Source of the DNA: Narthecium ossifragum
Lineage: Eukaryota > Streptophyta > Magnoliopsida > Dioscoreales > Nartheciaceae
Length of the DNA stretch: 64,000 nt
Assembly: GCA_963920575.1 (NCBI GenBank)
Contig: OY986971.1
Coordinates: 22,620,492 to 22,684,491 of the forward strand
Direction: 5' to 3'
A program made the position numbers and the translations under genes. Positions 33,802 to 46,486 of this stretch are shown piece by piece; the stretch's first letter is position 1; each line of letters starts with the position of its first letter. The notes under the pieces were generated by a model. That model made no database searches. It worked only from the letters and a program-made list of their open reading frames with translations, and was not told the DNA's origin.

Positions 33802-34828
33802 GAAGCATTATTGGTAATTATATGGCTTTGTACATAATATGGGAACTATTGTAATTCTTTGATTCTACTAAAAGAGTTGTTAACTTATTTATGAAATTTG
33901 TTAAACAAATGAGGTTTCTAATTTGTCTCATTTATTTCGGCTTATGAGCTTTGGTAAGTACAGCTAAACAGCATCATTTTTGACATACAATAATATGAGA
34001 ATTAAACTATGATGATTTCGGTATAATATCTTGGGCTCCTTAGTTTTATTAGGATCGAGATAGTAATTAAGTATACATTAACTTAAGGATTTCTAACAAG
34101 TAAATAAAATAGAGGTTTGTTCATATTTATATAGTCACTTTTTGATTGAATATTCATGGAATATCCAAACAGATGTCTCTTCTACATTAGGGAGATGAAA
34201 AAAATTACATGCATGGTCTCATCTTCTTATTTCTAATTTGTTCTCCAATTCACCTTTTATCTGTGCAAAAAATAGTAAAAAAACAGAGTCAGCTCAAATA
34301 CTTCTAGCGACCTCTGCATTTTCTCCTCCTAGACCTCCTCCATTTTCGCTTCCGTATTTTTCCTCCTCCATTTCTCAGTTTTTGAATTAGATAGTCCATG
34401 GAAGGACATTCAAATCATTTATCATGCTTGGATTGCTTTTTTATTTTAACTAGGATAACCCAAATAAACCAATTGAGGTTAACGAGAGGGGTATATTTGA
34501 TAACCCAAAGTTTGAGGAGGAAATTTGTAGTCAAGCTTGCAGGAAGGATTGTGTGATATCAAATAGTGTTTGAAGGGGAAGTATGTACTTGTCCATAAAT
34601 TATGTTGTTGTTCCTCTTGATGTCTCTCCGGGTTGTTTTTAATATGACATTTTCATATTCATTGTGACGACAATTATATTCACTAAGGGGAACAGGAACA
34701 AGTGCTCTTAAACTTGTGTAATAGAAATAAAACATTTTTAGATAGTTCGCGTTAATGTTGGATCCACCTCTAGCTGTTCAATCTGGAGGAAACAATAGTT
34801 GATTACAAGAAAAATCCCAAGTTGGAAC
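33802..34828. other. Intergenic DNA, no gene seen
   Basis: Contains the 3' untranslated region of the EXORDIUM-like gene, then AT-rich sequence. The last five bases (GGAAC, 34824-34828) are the probable left target duplication of the copia element. Confidence 0.5.
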
Positions 34829-35399
34829 TGTTGGTTTTAAAGGTACAAATGTGGTTTAAAAATTAAGTTTTATAGACATACTTGTTATATTGAACATTAG
34901 CTATTATTAGATTTGTTTGGGCCCACAACTAGGATTTTCCCGGCCCCTTTATTCATTTTCTATGCTTAGGAAATTGCTTAAATCTTTTATAGATCACCTT
35001 TCTTGAAAAGCATGCTGCCCTTTATGGGAATAGGTTAGCCTCTCCAACGGTTATTAAGTGAGCTCTCCTTCTCTTATTGGGGAGGCTTCAGTTCATCTCT
35101 TTCATCTTCTTCTTCAGTTTTTGGCTGGCATCCTTCACTCTCTTATTGAGTTCATTGAGCCTTCTCAAGATCGTGCTATTGAGAAGGAAAATGAGTTGTA
35201 TCTCTAGGAGTGATTGCCGGAGCTTTGCACATGAAGGGGAAATATCACTCTTAGGACAACGAATATCGCGACTCTCCTCGCAGCTACTTTCTCATACTTC
35301 TTCTATGCTTTAATCATCTCATTTTCTATTTCATTTTTATATCTACATATCTGAAAGTTAATTACATCTTTAAAAATGCTTTAAGTCATATCTCTAACA
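34829..35399 (+). repeat. Copia 5' LTR
   Basis: TGTTGGTTTTAAAGG to CTCTAACA. The homologous 3' copy differs at many scattered bases, clearly more than the Tat pair. The right edge is where homology with 48263 ends. Confidence 0.85.
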
Positions 35400-35838
35400 T
35401 TCTAAGAATGATATTATGTCTTGATTTGGTTAGATATATGATAGCATCGAATTATTACAAAATTTGAAAGTTTTACTATTTTTAGTGTCCTGTTTGCAGC
35501 CCCCAACTGTTTGATTAAATTCATGCATGAGTTGTTGGTATTAAAATATGCACATAATGGGTGTTATGTTGTTGACAAGAGAGAATAAATACCCTCCTTC
35601 TCTTATATCTATCATATGTATCTTTCTAGCTTTCCTCAACATTCGTTTCACACTCCTTATGCCTCTTCTGCAGCCTTTCATGAGCTTATTATATCATTCA
35701 GATTTTTTTTGCTTATGTGGATTCTTATACTACATGTGCTACATAATGAATGTCATATTAATTGCTTATATGCTTAATTTCATATTGCATAACAGTCCCT
35801 TTTTTTCTTGTGTGTTCTATAGAGTGCAAATCCTAGCT

Positions 35839-36944
35839 ATGGCTCCTGTCACAGAGGAACACCATAGTGACAAACCTGAAAAGTTCGACGGTTATAACTT
35901 CAACAGTTGGAAAAGCCAAATGATCTTTTGGCTGACCCTTTTAGGCCTCAACTCCGCCATTGAGGATAATGCTGCCCATCGACGCAGTCGATCTGCTGGC
36001 CCTGCTGTTCCTACTCCTACGGTTGATTCTACAACTGAACCTACAGCTGACCCTCAACCTTCTCATTCTGCACAAACTAGAACTCCATAAGACCTTAACT
36101 TCCATTGTCTCCACAGGATTCTTAGCTCTCTCTCTCGGATAGGCTTTATGATATTTACTTTACCTACACCAATGCCAAGACTCTTTGGGACAACATTAAT
36201 GCCAAGTATGCCAAGGACAGTGCAGGTCAAAAGCGCTTCAAAGCTTCTGACTTCAATAAGTTCAAGATGGTAGATACCCGACCGATAAATGACCAAATCC
36301 ATGATTTCAAGAATTTAGTGGAGGAATTAAGGGCTTGTGGCACCAATTTAGATGAGAGCTTCTTGGTGTCATGCTTGATTGACAAACTTCCTGATTCTTG
36401 GATTGATTTTACCAAAAACTTAAACCACTTTCAAGGAGATCTAAGCCTAAACCAAATCATTTGCTCTATTAGAGCTGAGGAGCAACATAGGCTTAGAGAC
36501 AAAACCACAAATGATACTCGACCCAAGGTGAACATGGTAGAAAGCCAATCGAAGCCAAGACATAAAAACACACATAAGCACCAAACCCGACTTTTTCGTT
36601 CACATCAATATCAAAACTCTAAGCATAAGCCTTTTAGTCACCCGAACACAACCAAGAAGGAAGGGGCTGGTGCGCAGCGATGCTGCTATGTTTGCGGCAT
36701 AACGAACCACTTAGCAGCACAGTGTTACCACAAGAAGACCTGTCATCCTTACCCCAAAAAGGCTCCACCTCGTCCTCCCCGTCCTCCCCGTCCTGAGGCC
36801 CACATGGTGACTTCAGGAGCCACTTCCTCCGAGACTGCTTTCAGGTCATCTTTTCCTTCTCCAGAAGTTAATTTGACCTTAGATTCAAATGATTGGTGGA
36901 TTGACACTGGAGCTAACATTCATGTTTGTGCTGTTCACTCTTGA
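35839..36944 (+). pseudogene. Copia gag and start of protease
   Basis: Starts MAPVTEEHHSDKPEKFDGYN, followed by FNSWKSQMIFWLTLLGL, typical copia gag. A stop at 36088 and a frameshift lead to the frame from 36267 (gag core, KLPDSWIDFTKNL). A zinc knuckle CYVCGITNHLAAQC lies at about 36690-36730. The protease active site WWIDTGANIHVCA is at the end, then TGA. Confidence 0.85.
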
Positions 36945-39849
36945 TTTTCCACCTATCAGGTCTCAAGTGGAAGAAGTGTAACCATGGAGAACACTACTAC
37001 CGCACACGTGCTAGGCATAGGTCGAGTAGATTTGAAGTTGACATATGGGAAGACCTTGACATGCACGATGTTCATCATGTCCCAAACATTAGGCGTGATC
37101 TTATTAATGGGTCCTTGTTAGTTCAGCATGGCTATAGGCTGGTTTTTGAGTCCAACAAGGTTGTTATAACCAAGGGAGTAGTTTTCATTGGAAAGGGATT
37201 TTTGTATGATGGTTTGTTCAAGCTCAATGTATGTGTACCCTCTCATAATGAAAATTATGTTTTGAACATTGAATCTTCTCATTTGTGGCATGGTCGTCTT
37301 GAGCATGTTAACTTTAACTCAATCAAGAGGCTCATGCATCTAAATTTGATTCCCAAATCCTCTATTCAATCTCAAGATAGATGTGAAATTTGTGTAGAAG
37401 CAAAATTACCCAAATTGCCCTTTAAACCTGTTGACAGAGAAAGTGATATGCTAGATCTCATACATAGTGATGTATGTGATGCAGGACGGACTACAAGAGG
37501 TGGTAGCAAGTATTTTGTGACTTTCATTGATGATTTTTCAAAGTACTGTTATGTCTGTCTCATCAAATCCAAAGATGAGGTATTAGATAGGTTCTAGATT
37601 TTCAAAGCTGAAGTTGAAAATCAACAAGATAGGAAAGTCAAAATCCTTAGATCCGATCAGGGAGGTGAATATACCTCTAATGCTCTTACCCTTTTCTGTA
37701 AGGATCATGGCATTATCCATGAAGTTACTGCACCCTATTCTCCTCAGTCTAATGGAGTGGCTGAAAGGAAGAATAAAACCTCAATTGACATGGTTAACTC
37801 TATGTTAATTAGTTCAGGTGCACATGAGAACTTGTGGGGGGAAGGATTGCTTACTGCATGTTATATCTTGAATAGGATTCCATTCAAGACTAGTGATAAG
37901 ACACCTTATGAACTTTAGAAGAGGAGAAAACCTAACTTATGTCATCTCAAAGTGTGGGGGTGCTTAGCAAAAGTCAAAATCCCTGAAAATAAAAGAGATA
38001 AAATTGGACCTAAGACTATTGAGGCTGCTTTCGTTGGATATGCATCTAACAACAATGCCAATAGATTCTTAGTAGTAAACTCTAATGTTAGTAGCATCGC
38101 AACCAACACTATCACAGAGGCTATAGATGCAGTTTACTATGAGAATATCTTTCCCTTCAAGACTAAAATTAGTAGTGATATTAATGACGATTCTCTTGCT
38201 AGCTCTTCTAGAACAAGACCTAGAGATAATGATCTTGAAATCCAACCTAGGAGAAGCACAAGACCTAGGATAGAAAAGAACTTTGGTGATGACTATTGTG
38301 TCTTCTTAGTAGAAGACACACCGACCACTTATGAAGGAGCTATTGCCTCAATTGATTCTCCATTTTAGAAAGAGGGCATAAACAATGAAATGCAATTTAT
38401 TACTCAAAATCAAAGTTGGACATTGATTTACCTTCGGGCTGCATGCCAATTGGCTGCAAATGGATATTCAAGAAGAAACTTAGATCAGATGGAACTGTAG
38501 AAAAATACAAAGCCAGATTAGTAGCCAAAGGCTTTACTCAAGCAGGTGCAGATTACTTTGACGTGTATGCTCATGTAGCTAGAATTACTACTATTAGAGT
38601 ACTCATTGCATTAGCTTCTATTCATAACTTTATTGTTCATCAGATGGACGTAAAAACAACATTCTTGAATGGTGATTTAGATGAAGAGCTTTACATGGAG
38701 CAACCATAGGGATTTGTAGCCCCTGGTCAAGAAAAGAAAGATTGCAAATTGATAAGGTCCTTGTATGGACTTAAACAAGCTCCAAAGCAATGGCATGAAA
38801 AGTTTGATGAAGTTATTTTAGCTTATGATTTTCTTATCAATGGTACTGATGAATGTGTTTATTTTAAGAGCTTTGGAACTGATCATGTCATATTATGCTT
38901 GTATGTAGATGATATCTTGATTTTTGGTACTTGTATTAGTGTAGTTAATGAGATTAAGTCTATTTTGTCTCATAATTTTGATATGAAGGATTTAGGAGTA
39001 GCAAATGTCATTCTCAATGCCAAAATCATTAGGAACTCCAATGAGATTATAATGTCTCAAAGCCATTATGTAGAAAAATTGCTAACTAAGTTTGGCTATT
39101 TGGATTCTAAACCTGTTAGCACACCATATGACTCTAGCATTCACCTTAAGAAGAATTTAAGAGAACCAGTTTCACAAGCCAGATATGCTCAAATTATAGG
39201 ATTCTTAAGTTTCTTGACAAACTAAACTAGACCAGACATTTCCTATGCTGTAAATAGACTTAGTAGATATATTAGCAGTCCTAGTAGAGAACATTGGAAT
39301 GCCTTAGAAAGAGTACTTAGGTATCTTAGAGGAACTACATCATATGAATTATACTTTAGTTGTTATCCTGGTGTTATAGAAGGATATAGCGATGCTAATT
39401 GGATTAGTGACTTTGTAGATGTTAAATCTACTACTGGTTTTGTTTTCCTCTTAGGGGGAGCTGCTGTTTCATGGAAATCTTCAAAGCAAACTGTTATAAC
39501 TAGGAGCACTATGGAATCTGAATTAATTGCTTTAGATACTACTTCTATTGAAGCCGAGTGGCTTAGAGACTTATTAATTGACATGCCTCTTATTGAAAAA
39601 CCATTACATGCTATACATGTTCATTGTGATTGCAGAGCCGCCATTGATAAGTGCAACCAAGAGAATGCAAGCGTGAAAATGAACAGACATTTGAAAGTGA
39701 GGCACAAATCATTGAGATACAAATTGAAGAACAATATGATAGCTCTACAGTTCGTGAAATCTAAGAGAAATTTAGCTGATCAGCTTACTAAAGGGCTCTC
39801 TAGGATAGTGGTCTTAGAATCGTCGAGGGGGATGGGGTTAAGCCCATAA
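36945..39849 (+). pseudogene. Copia integrase, reverse transcriptase and RNase H
   Basis: Several frames, each broken. Integrase: HLWHGRLEHVNF and CEICVEAKLPK, then D in LDLIHSDVCD, D in LRSDQGGEYTS and E in SNGVAERKNKT. Reverse transcriptase: GCKWIFKKKLRSDGTVEKYK, VHQMDVKTTFLNGDLDEELY, SLYGLKQAPKQWHEKF, active site LYVDDILIFG. RNase [49 protein letters not shown]. Stops are near 37597, 37918, 38368, 38709 and 39224. Confidence 0.88.
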
Positions 39850-40373
39850 GAAGGTACACCGGCGGTGGCAACCCAACCTCTTGGAGGTTCAAAGGCTTGA
39901 AACAAGCCGAATAGGTGACCATGAGGAGCACTAATAATGTCTCCCATCCCTATGGCGACAGTGCTCATAAATGTAAGGGTTAGGTTGAATCCAGACATTC
40001 TGAATAAGTCCAAGACCCTAGAGGCGAGATACTACCTTACAAGTATCTTTTGAGGACTAACCTATATGTGTGAAGTCGTGAGGCCGAGACTTTGGGAGGT
40101 GGGCTAATCCCTAAAATCACACATGAAATTGATACACGCGCATGGCCATAATAGTGCAACTCGCTTAGAACTGAACTAAGGAGACACTATGTGTGTAGCT
40201 CATAGAAATCTGATTTATGGGCCTGGTTCAAGGCGAAGTCTACTAAGTGCACCACAGATGTATATAGCTGTCACTAAGTGAAGGTTCAAACCCTTCACCT
40301 ATTACATAGTATGGGATGCCATGTCTTCGTTCTTCTATTCTTTGTGTTGAAATTCTTAAATCATGTGGGGGAT
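39850..40373 (+). other. Copia 3' untranslated region
   Basis: No coding sequence between the RNase H stop and the 3' LTR. It ends in the purine run CATGTGGGGGA, which serves as polypurine tract. Confidence 0.7.
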
Positions 40374-40485
40374 TGTTGATTTTAAAGGTACAAATGTGAT
40401 TTAAGAATTTAGTTTTATAGACGTACTTGCTATATTGAACATTAGCTTTTATTAGATTTGTTTAGGTCCACAACTAGGATCTTCC
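40374..40485 (+). repeat. Copia 3' LTR, first part
   Basis: TGTTGATTTTAAAGG to GGATCTTCC, homologous to 34829-34940. The last five bases CTTCC are the left target duplication of the inserted chromovirus. Confidence 0.88.
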
Positions 40486-41768
40486 TGTCAGGGCCTTGAG
40501 TCCTGACATGGGCCATGGCGCGCGTCAACTGGAGTCGACACGGGCCACGGCCTTGGCCATGGCGCGGTGCAACACACCAAGCCATGGGCAGCATGGAAAC
40601 ACCATGATCACACGAGCAAAGGTCCTTGATGGAGGCTAGACGACATTTCCCCAAAGATGGCACGATGGATTCCGAGCATGACGCGGTGGACCGGGCCAAG
40701 GAGGAAGACAGCGCGCCAGGACGCGGTGCGGCGTGAGCCCAGCAGAGCAAGACGGGCGCGGGAGCAAGTCAGGTGAGCGAGGCGCGCACCAAGGCAGCCA
40801 AGATGGGCGTGAGGGTCGAGCGCGCGTGCAACACGCGAGAGAGAGCGCGCAACGCGTGCGCGACACGCTCAGGATGCCCAGTCCTAGTCGGACTAGGACT
40901 TGGCTTGCCTAGGCTGATGCGATAAGTGCTAGAGAGCAAGCCACTTAGGATGGAAGCTCCAAGACGGATGACTCAGTCAAAAACGGTTTTGGCATGAAAG
41001 AATTTGAAGATGACGCGCGACTCCGAGTCGGACTAGGGGACTGCGCGCCAGGCGGAGCGGATAGGCCTTGGAGGACGATCCAGCTGAGCAAATTCAAATG
41101 TCTCGTGTGCATTCGACTTGGAATAGGTGATGACACGGGGAATACGAAGTTTGGCACAAGGAAACTTGCTGTTGGCGTGGACAAATAGGAAAGAGTCCTA
41201 TTTTGAGTCAAGTTGTGGTCATGGTTATCCTAAGCAAGGAAAACTCAAGATAGAGTCTAGCTATGTTTGGAAACATAGTATTGTGCTTATCCTTAGTCTA
41301 GATATGGATGTAAGCTAGGACTTTGAGTAGGACTTCTTAGGTGTGGGTTGTTGGAGCAAGCCAATGACTATTCCTCTATATAAGGAGTAGCCCGGCCAAG
41401 GTGTTGGAGCATCTAGGCTTTGGCTAGGGTTTGGGAGGTTCCATATTGAGAGATCTTTGTACCTTGGAGGAAGAGAGAGTTGTGAGAGATTCTCTTGTAA
41501 AGATTGTTTGATCAATAAAAGAAGAGGGCCATCCCCTTGCCATCAATCGTAGGTCCTTCATCCTTGGCGTGCTTTTGTGCAAGGAGGAGAAGAAGACGCG
41601 GAGAAGGCTGGTCAAGGACGGACCTTGCTGCACCAAGCATCTTCAAAACATGGGTCTTGAAGAGGGCAAGGAGTGCCCAACGCGTGGAGCAAGGAACGGA
41701 GGGTTCTTGGCGCCGACATCGGGTAACTCTAAACTTTGAAAAATTATCCGCTGCGTAACCCGGTGACA
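40486..41768 (+). repeat. Chromovirus 5' LTR
   Basis: 1283 bp. It contains CTATATAAGGAG near 41376 as a likely TATA element. Very similar to 46487-47799, with a few indels; the right LTR has extra bases (GCGGGCTAGTCACC) near 46945. Confidence 0.92.
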
Positions 41769-41771
41769 ATT

Positions 41772-41789
41772 TGGCCTCAGAGCTAGGTT
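41772..41789 (+). other. Chromovirus primer binding site
   Basis: TGGCCTCAGAGCTAGGTT starts three bases after the LTR. It resembles the TGGTATCAGAGC site that pairs with initiator tRNA-Met, differing at two positions. Confidence 0.65.
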
Positions 41790-41813
41790 TTTACCATCTT
41801 GAGAACGTGATCA

Positions 41814-43289
41814 ATGGCGTTGGAGTTTCGTGATCCCGTTACTCGACTCGAGGGCTATCTTGGTGAAGCCCCGACAGAAGAGATTCCACCTCTTCATGCG
41901 CGCATGGCAGCAATGGAGGAGGAGATTTTCAATCTCAAGAACTCCTCTGATGTGATGAGAGCCGAGCTAGAAGGACGGGCGGCGTCTTCTGAGCATGGCT
42001 TGAACCGGATCAAGATTCTCTTGGAGGAGTTCGTGGACTGGATCGACAGCCAGCTGGTCGTCATCAAGCGGGCCGTGTCAAGGTCCGATTCTCGTGAAGG
42101 CATGGGTAAATTAAAAGTGCCCGAGCCCAAGTCCTTTGGAGGTGTACGGAACGCCAAGGAACTTGAGAATTTCTTATGGGATATGGAGCAGTATTTCGAG
42201 GTTGCCCACATCCTTGAAGGCGACAAGGTGTCAGTTGCTGCGATGTACCAGTCCGACGATGCAAAACTCTGGTGGCGCACCAGATTGGATGATGATGCAA
42301 CTGTTGGCCGCCCCAAGATTGCTACTTGGCACGTCTTTAGCAAGGAGCTGAAGGATCAATTCCTCCCCAACAACACAGCGGGGGTCGTGAGGGAGGCTCT
42401 GAAGAACCTGAAGCAGACAGGACTGCTCAGAGACTATGTGAAGGCATTTAGTAGCCTCATGTTGGACATTAAGGATATGTCCGAGTCTGACAAGTTGTTT
42501 AACTTTTTGTCAGGTCTTCAGGGATGGGCATAGTTGGAGCTGAGGGGACAAGGAGTGAAAGACCTCCCCTCAGCCATGGCCACGGCGGATGCCTTGGTGG
42601 ACTTCCGTCAGCCCAAGCCGGTGGAGAGCAACAACAACCGGCCCCCAAAAGCTGAGGACAAGCCAAAGTCCAAGGGAGAGAAAGCTAAGGGGAAGAGGCG
42701 GCCACAAGAGAAAGGCAAGGCTAAGATGCAGGAGCTGGCCAAGTCTCTTATGGGGTGTTTCATATGTAATGGACCCCATAGGGCTCAAGATTGCCCTAAA
42801 AGAGAGAAGCTCAACGCATTGGTTGGGGAAGAAGATGGAGATTCGTATTCTCCTACGAGGGTCAACCCACTACAGCTCCTCAACATGTTGCGGGCGACCC
42901 CTACAACCGGCCTCATGCATGTCCAGATCAACCTTCAAGGAGTGAAGATGATGGCCATGCTCGACACTGGCGCCACCCACAACTTCTTAGCCCAATATGC
43001 GGCCGAGCATCTCAAAACCAAGATCACCACCAGTTCCAATCGCATCAAGGCGGTCAATTCTGATGCAAAGCCAGTCACGGGCGTCGCGACAGCTACGACG
43101 GTGGAGATCGGTCCATGGAAGGCGTCAGTGGATTTCTTGGTGGTGTCATTGGATGACTTTGACGTCATCTTGGGCAACGAGTTCTTTCAGAGCAGGAAGG
43201 TATTGGTGATGCCTTACCTCAACGGTATGTTGCTGCCCGACGAGCGGAGTCCTCACTTTGTAAGGGCCGCGACACCAGCAAAGCATTGA
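41814..43289 (+). pseudogene. Chromovirus gag and protease
   Basis: Starts MALEFRDPVTRLEGYLG. Gag core at 42110-42530 (KVPEPKSFGGVRNAKELENF, KLWWRTRLDDDATVG, LKDQFLPNNTAGVVREAL). A TAG at 42531-42533 interrupts in frame between GLQGWA and LELRGQGV. A zinc knuckle CFICNGPHRAQDCPKRE follows, then protease MLDTGATHNFLAQYAAE and VILGNEFF. It ends at 43289 before the reverse transcriptase linker. Confidence 0.87.
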
Positions 43290-44652
43290 GCGAAAGCTGG
43301 CCTACTGTCAGCCATACAACTGAAGGACGGCGTGCGGAAGGGTGATCCATCCTTCCTGGTGACATTGGCTGAGGTGCAGCCAAACCAGTGGACGAGCAGC
43401 AGTTTTGCCAGCCAAAGCAGTGAGACGAGCGATAACAGTTTCGCACGTGATCGCAGAGATGATGCAGGGAGCAGTGGCACGCGGCAGATCTAGAGCGCCA
43501 GGCCAGCAGCAAGGGTGCAGCCAGCCCAGGACGCGCCAGGATCAGGTAAGCAGAATCTGTGCAATGTGTTTGTAGGGCCAGAGTCCGCATCAGCCCATGT
43601 GCCAGTGGCAGTTCTCGACGTGCTGCAGGAGTACAACGACGTCATGCCACCGCAGCTGCCCAAGCAGTTGCCTCCCCGTCGCGCGATCGACCACCGCATC
43701 GAGCTGCTGCCCGGCGCCCGCGCACCAGCCCAAGCACCATACCGCATGGCACCATCTGAGCTCGCGGAGCTCAAGAAGCAACTAGAGGAGTTGCTCGAGT
43801 TAGGATTCATCTGCCCCTCTACTTCTCCTTATGGCGCACCGGTCTTGTTCCAAAGGAAGCATGACGACACATTGAGGATGTGCATCGACTACCGCGTCCT
43901 GAACAAGCTGACCGTGCGGGACAAATATCCAGTTTCGTTGGTGCAGGACCTCTTCGATCGCTTGTCCAAGGCCTAGGTATTCTCTAAACTAGATTTGAGT
44001 CTGGTTATTGGCAGGTGTGCATCGCGGAAGGAGACGAGGCCAAGACCACGTGTGTGACGCGGTACATCGCATATGAGTTCCTGGTCATGCCGTTCGGCCT
44101 GACTAATGCCCCATCCACTTTTTGTCATCTGATGAACGATGTGCTCTACGACTTCCTCAATCGGTTCGTGGTCGTCTACCTGGATGAAATAATGGTGTAC
44201 AATGACTCCCTGGAGGCCCATATGGAGCACCTGAGCAAGATTCTACAGAGGCTACGAGAGCACTCTCTCTCTATGTCAAAAGGGAGAAGTGTGAGTTAGC
44301 GGTCAAGGAGGTCTCGTTCTTAGGGCACAAGATCAGGAGCGGCACAGTGAGGATGGATCCTCGGAAGATCGAAGCAATTCTGGATTGGTCGGCGCCAACA
44401 AAAGTCCCTGAGCTTCGAAGCTTCCTCGGTTTAGCCAACTACTACTGCCGGTTTATCAAAGGCTACTCCAAAAAGGTAACACCCTTGACTGACTTATTAA
44501 AGAAAGATTAAGTTTGGTGTTGGACAGGGCAATGCGCGGAGGCCTTTCAAAAGCTGAAGGAGGCCATCGCCAGCGAGCCAGTTCTTAGGCTCCTGGACTT
44601 CTCTCTCCCCTTCGAAGTCCACACCGACGCATCTGATCGAGCTCTTGGCGGG
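43290..44652 (+). pseudogene. Chromovirus reverse transcriptase
   Basis: Frames 43515-43976, 44015-44299 and onward. Motifs: [71 protein letters not shown]. The active site reads VVVYLDEIMVY, with Glu replacing the second Asp of the normal YLDD. A TAG at 43974, frame changes near 43980-44010 and 44290, and a TAA near 44510 add to the damage. The thumb [19 protein letters not shown] is intact. Confidence 0.85.
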
Positions 44653-45711
44653 ATGCTGGTCCAGGAGGGATACCCAGGGGCATTTGAAAGCCGCAAGCTC
44701 AATGATGCAGAGACGTGTTATTCATCACATGAGAAGGAGATGGTGGCCGTGGTGCAATGTCTTCGCACCTGGCGGGTGTACCTTCTCGGCACCAAGTTCA
44801 TGGTCAAGATGAACAATGTTGCCAACACCTATTTCCAGACACAAAAGAAGCTCTCTTCTAAGCAAGCTAGGTGGCAGGAGTTCCTACAGGAGTTTGACTT
44901 CGAGTGGCAGCACAAACCTGGGCGGCACAACCTGGTGGCGGATTCTTTGAGCCGGCAACAAGTGATGGACTATGTTGCAGCCCTAGTCCAGGTGGAGGAG
45001 GGTTTGTTCGAGAAGATCAAGGCCCAGGTGAAGGACGACTCCGAGTACCAAAAACTTGTGAAGGAGGTCCAAGACGGGACCGTGCGACGGTTCTGGCTCG
45101 AGGATGGCTTGCTACGAGCAAAGGGCCGGCGGCTCTATGTTCCCAAGGGAGGAATCCGGGTCTCCTTGATCAAAGAGACCCACGATTCTAGATGGGCAGG
45201 TCATCCGGGGCGGGAGCGGACTTCCGCTCTACTTGGCCGAAGTTACTATTGGCCAAAGATGGAGGACATCGAGCTTCATGTGAGGACTTGTCTAGTGTGC
45301 CAACTAGACAAGACGGAGCAGAGGAAGCAAGCGGGACTTCTTCAACTACTCCATATTCCGGAAGGTATTATGCAATTCTTCTCTATGGATTTCATTATAG
45401 GTCTTCCGAAGATGGATGGCAAATCGACGATCCTTGTGGTGGTGGATCGCTTCTCCAAATATGCCATCTTCATCCCAGCGACCAAGGGTTGTCCCTCGGA
45501 GGTCACGACGGACCTCTTCTTTAGGAACGTGGTCAAGCACTTCGGGCTTCCACGTGACATCGTAAGCGACAGGGACGGGCGGTTCACTGGGCGGTTCTGG
45601 ACCCATCTGTTCAAGATCATGGGGTCTCAACTGAAGTTCTTGACGGCAAACAACACACAGACTGACGGCCAGACAGAGCGGATCAATGCTTTGTTGGAGG
45701 AGTACCTGTGA
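44653..45711 (+). pseudogene. Chromovirus RNase H and integrase
   Basis: RNase H: CYSSHEKEMVAVVQCLRTWR and HNLVADSLSRQ. Integrase zinc site: H in DSRWAGHPG, then CLVCQLDK. Core: D in FFSMDFIIGLP, D in DIVSDRDGRF, E in TDGQTERINALL, so the catalytic triad is kept. A TGA at 45709-45711 follows EEYL, and a TAG two codons later; the frame then continues toward the C-terminal domain. Confidence 0.88.
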
Positions 45712-46431
45712 CACTAGATGACGGTGAGCCAACGGAATTGGCTCGAGCTTCTTGACGTGGCACAGTTCTCCTACAACTTGCAGAGATCATCGGCGACAGG
45801 GAAGAGTCCCTTCGAGCTCGTGCTAGCCCAACAACCGTTGGCTCCCCTTGACCTGGCGTCATAAGGAGGAGAAGGAAGTCCGGCGGCTTCTAGGTTTGCA
45901 AGAGATCAACAGGAGATGATCGAGGGAGCTCAAGACAGCTTGAGGAAGGCCCAGAAGAGGATGAAGAAATATGCGGACCAAGGCATGAGGCCTTTGGAGT
46001 TTCAGGTAGGTGATCGAGTCCTTTTGAAACTAACCCCGCAGATTTTGAAGCAATTTAGTCGAAAGGCAACACACAAGGGATTGGTGCCACGGTATGACGG
46101 ACCATTCGAGGTCGTCAAGAGGGTAGGCCACTCGGCCTACCAACTAATTCTCCCCGACCGGCTCAAGATTCACCCCAAGTTCCATGTAAGCTATTTGAAG
46201 TCGCATCATGTTGACCAGGAGGATCCAGCAAGGAACGTAGTGAAGAGAGCACAACCGACGGTACGGGTCGAGTTCGAAAAGGAAGCAGAAGCCATTCTTG
46301 ATCGGAGGCAAGAAGGGCAAGACAAGAGAAGCCGGCGTGTCGTCTATTTGGTCAAATGGAAGGGACTTCCAGATTCGAAGACATCATGGGAGCATGATGT
46401 CAATCGATGGCAGTTTGAGGAGTTGGTCTAG
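45712..46431 (+). pseudogene. Chromovirus integrase C-terminus with chromodomain
   Basis: 45718-45870 still reads NWLELLDVAQFSYNLQRS and KSPFELVLAQQPL. From 45916: KKYADQGMRPLEFQVGDRVL, VPRYDGPFEVVKRVGHSAYQ and HPKFHVSYLKSHH, then chromodomain EAEAILDRRQEGQDK, VVYLVKWKGLPDSKTSWEHD, RWQFEELV. Chromodomains target integration to particular chromatin. The aromatic cage residues appear as Tyr, Trp and Trp. Confidence 0.88.
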
Positions 46432-46486
46432 GACAACCTCAACACACATCCGACAAGGGCGTCGGGCTCGTCTAGTGGGGGAGGTT

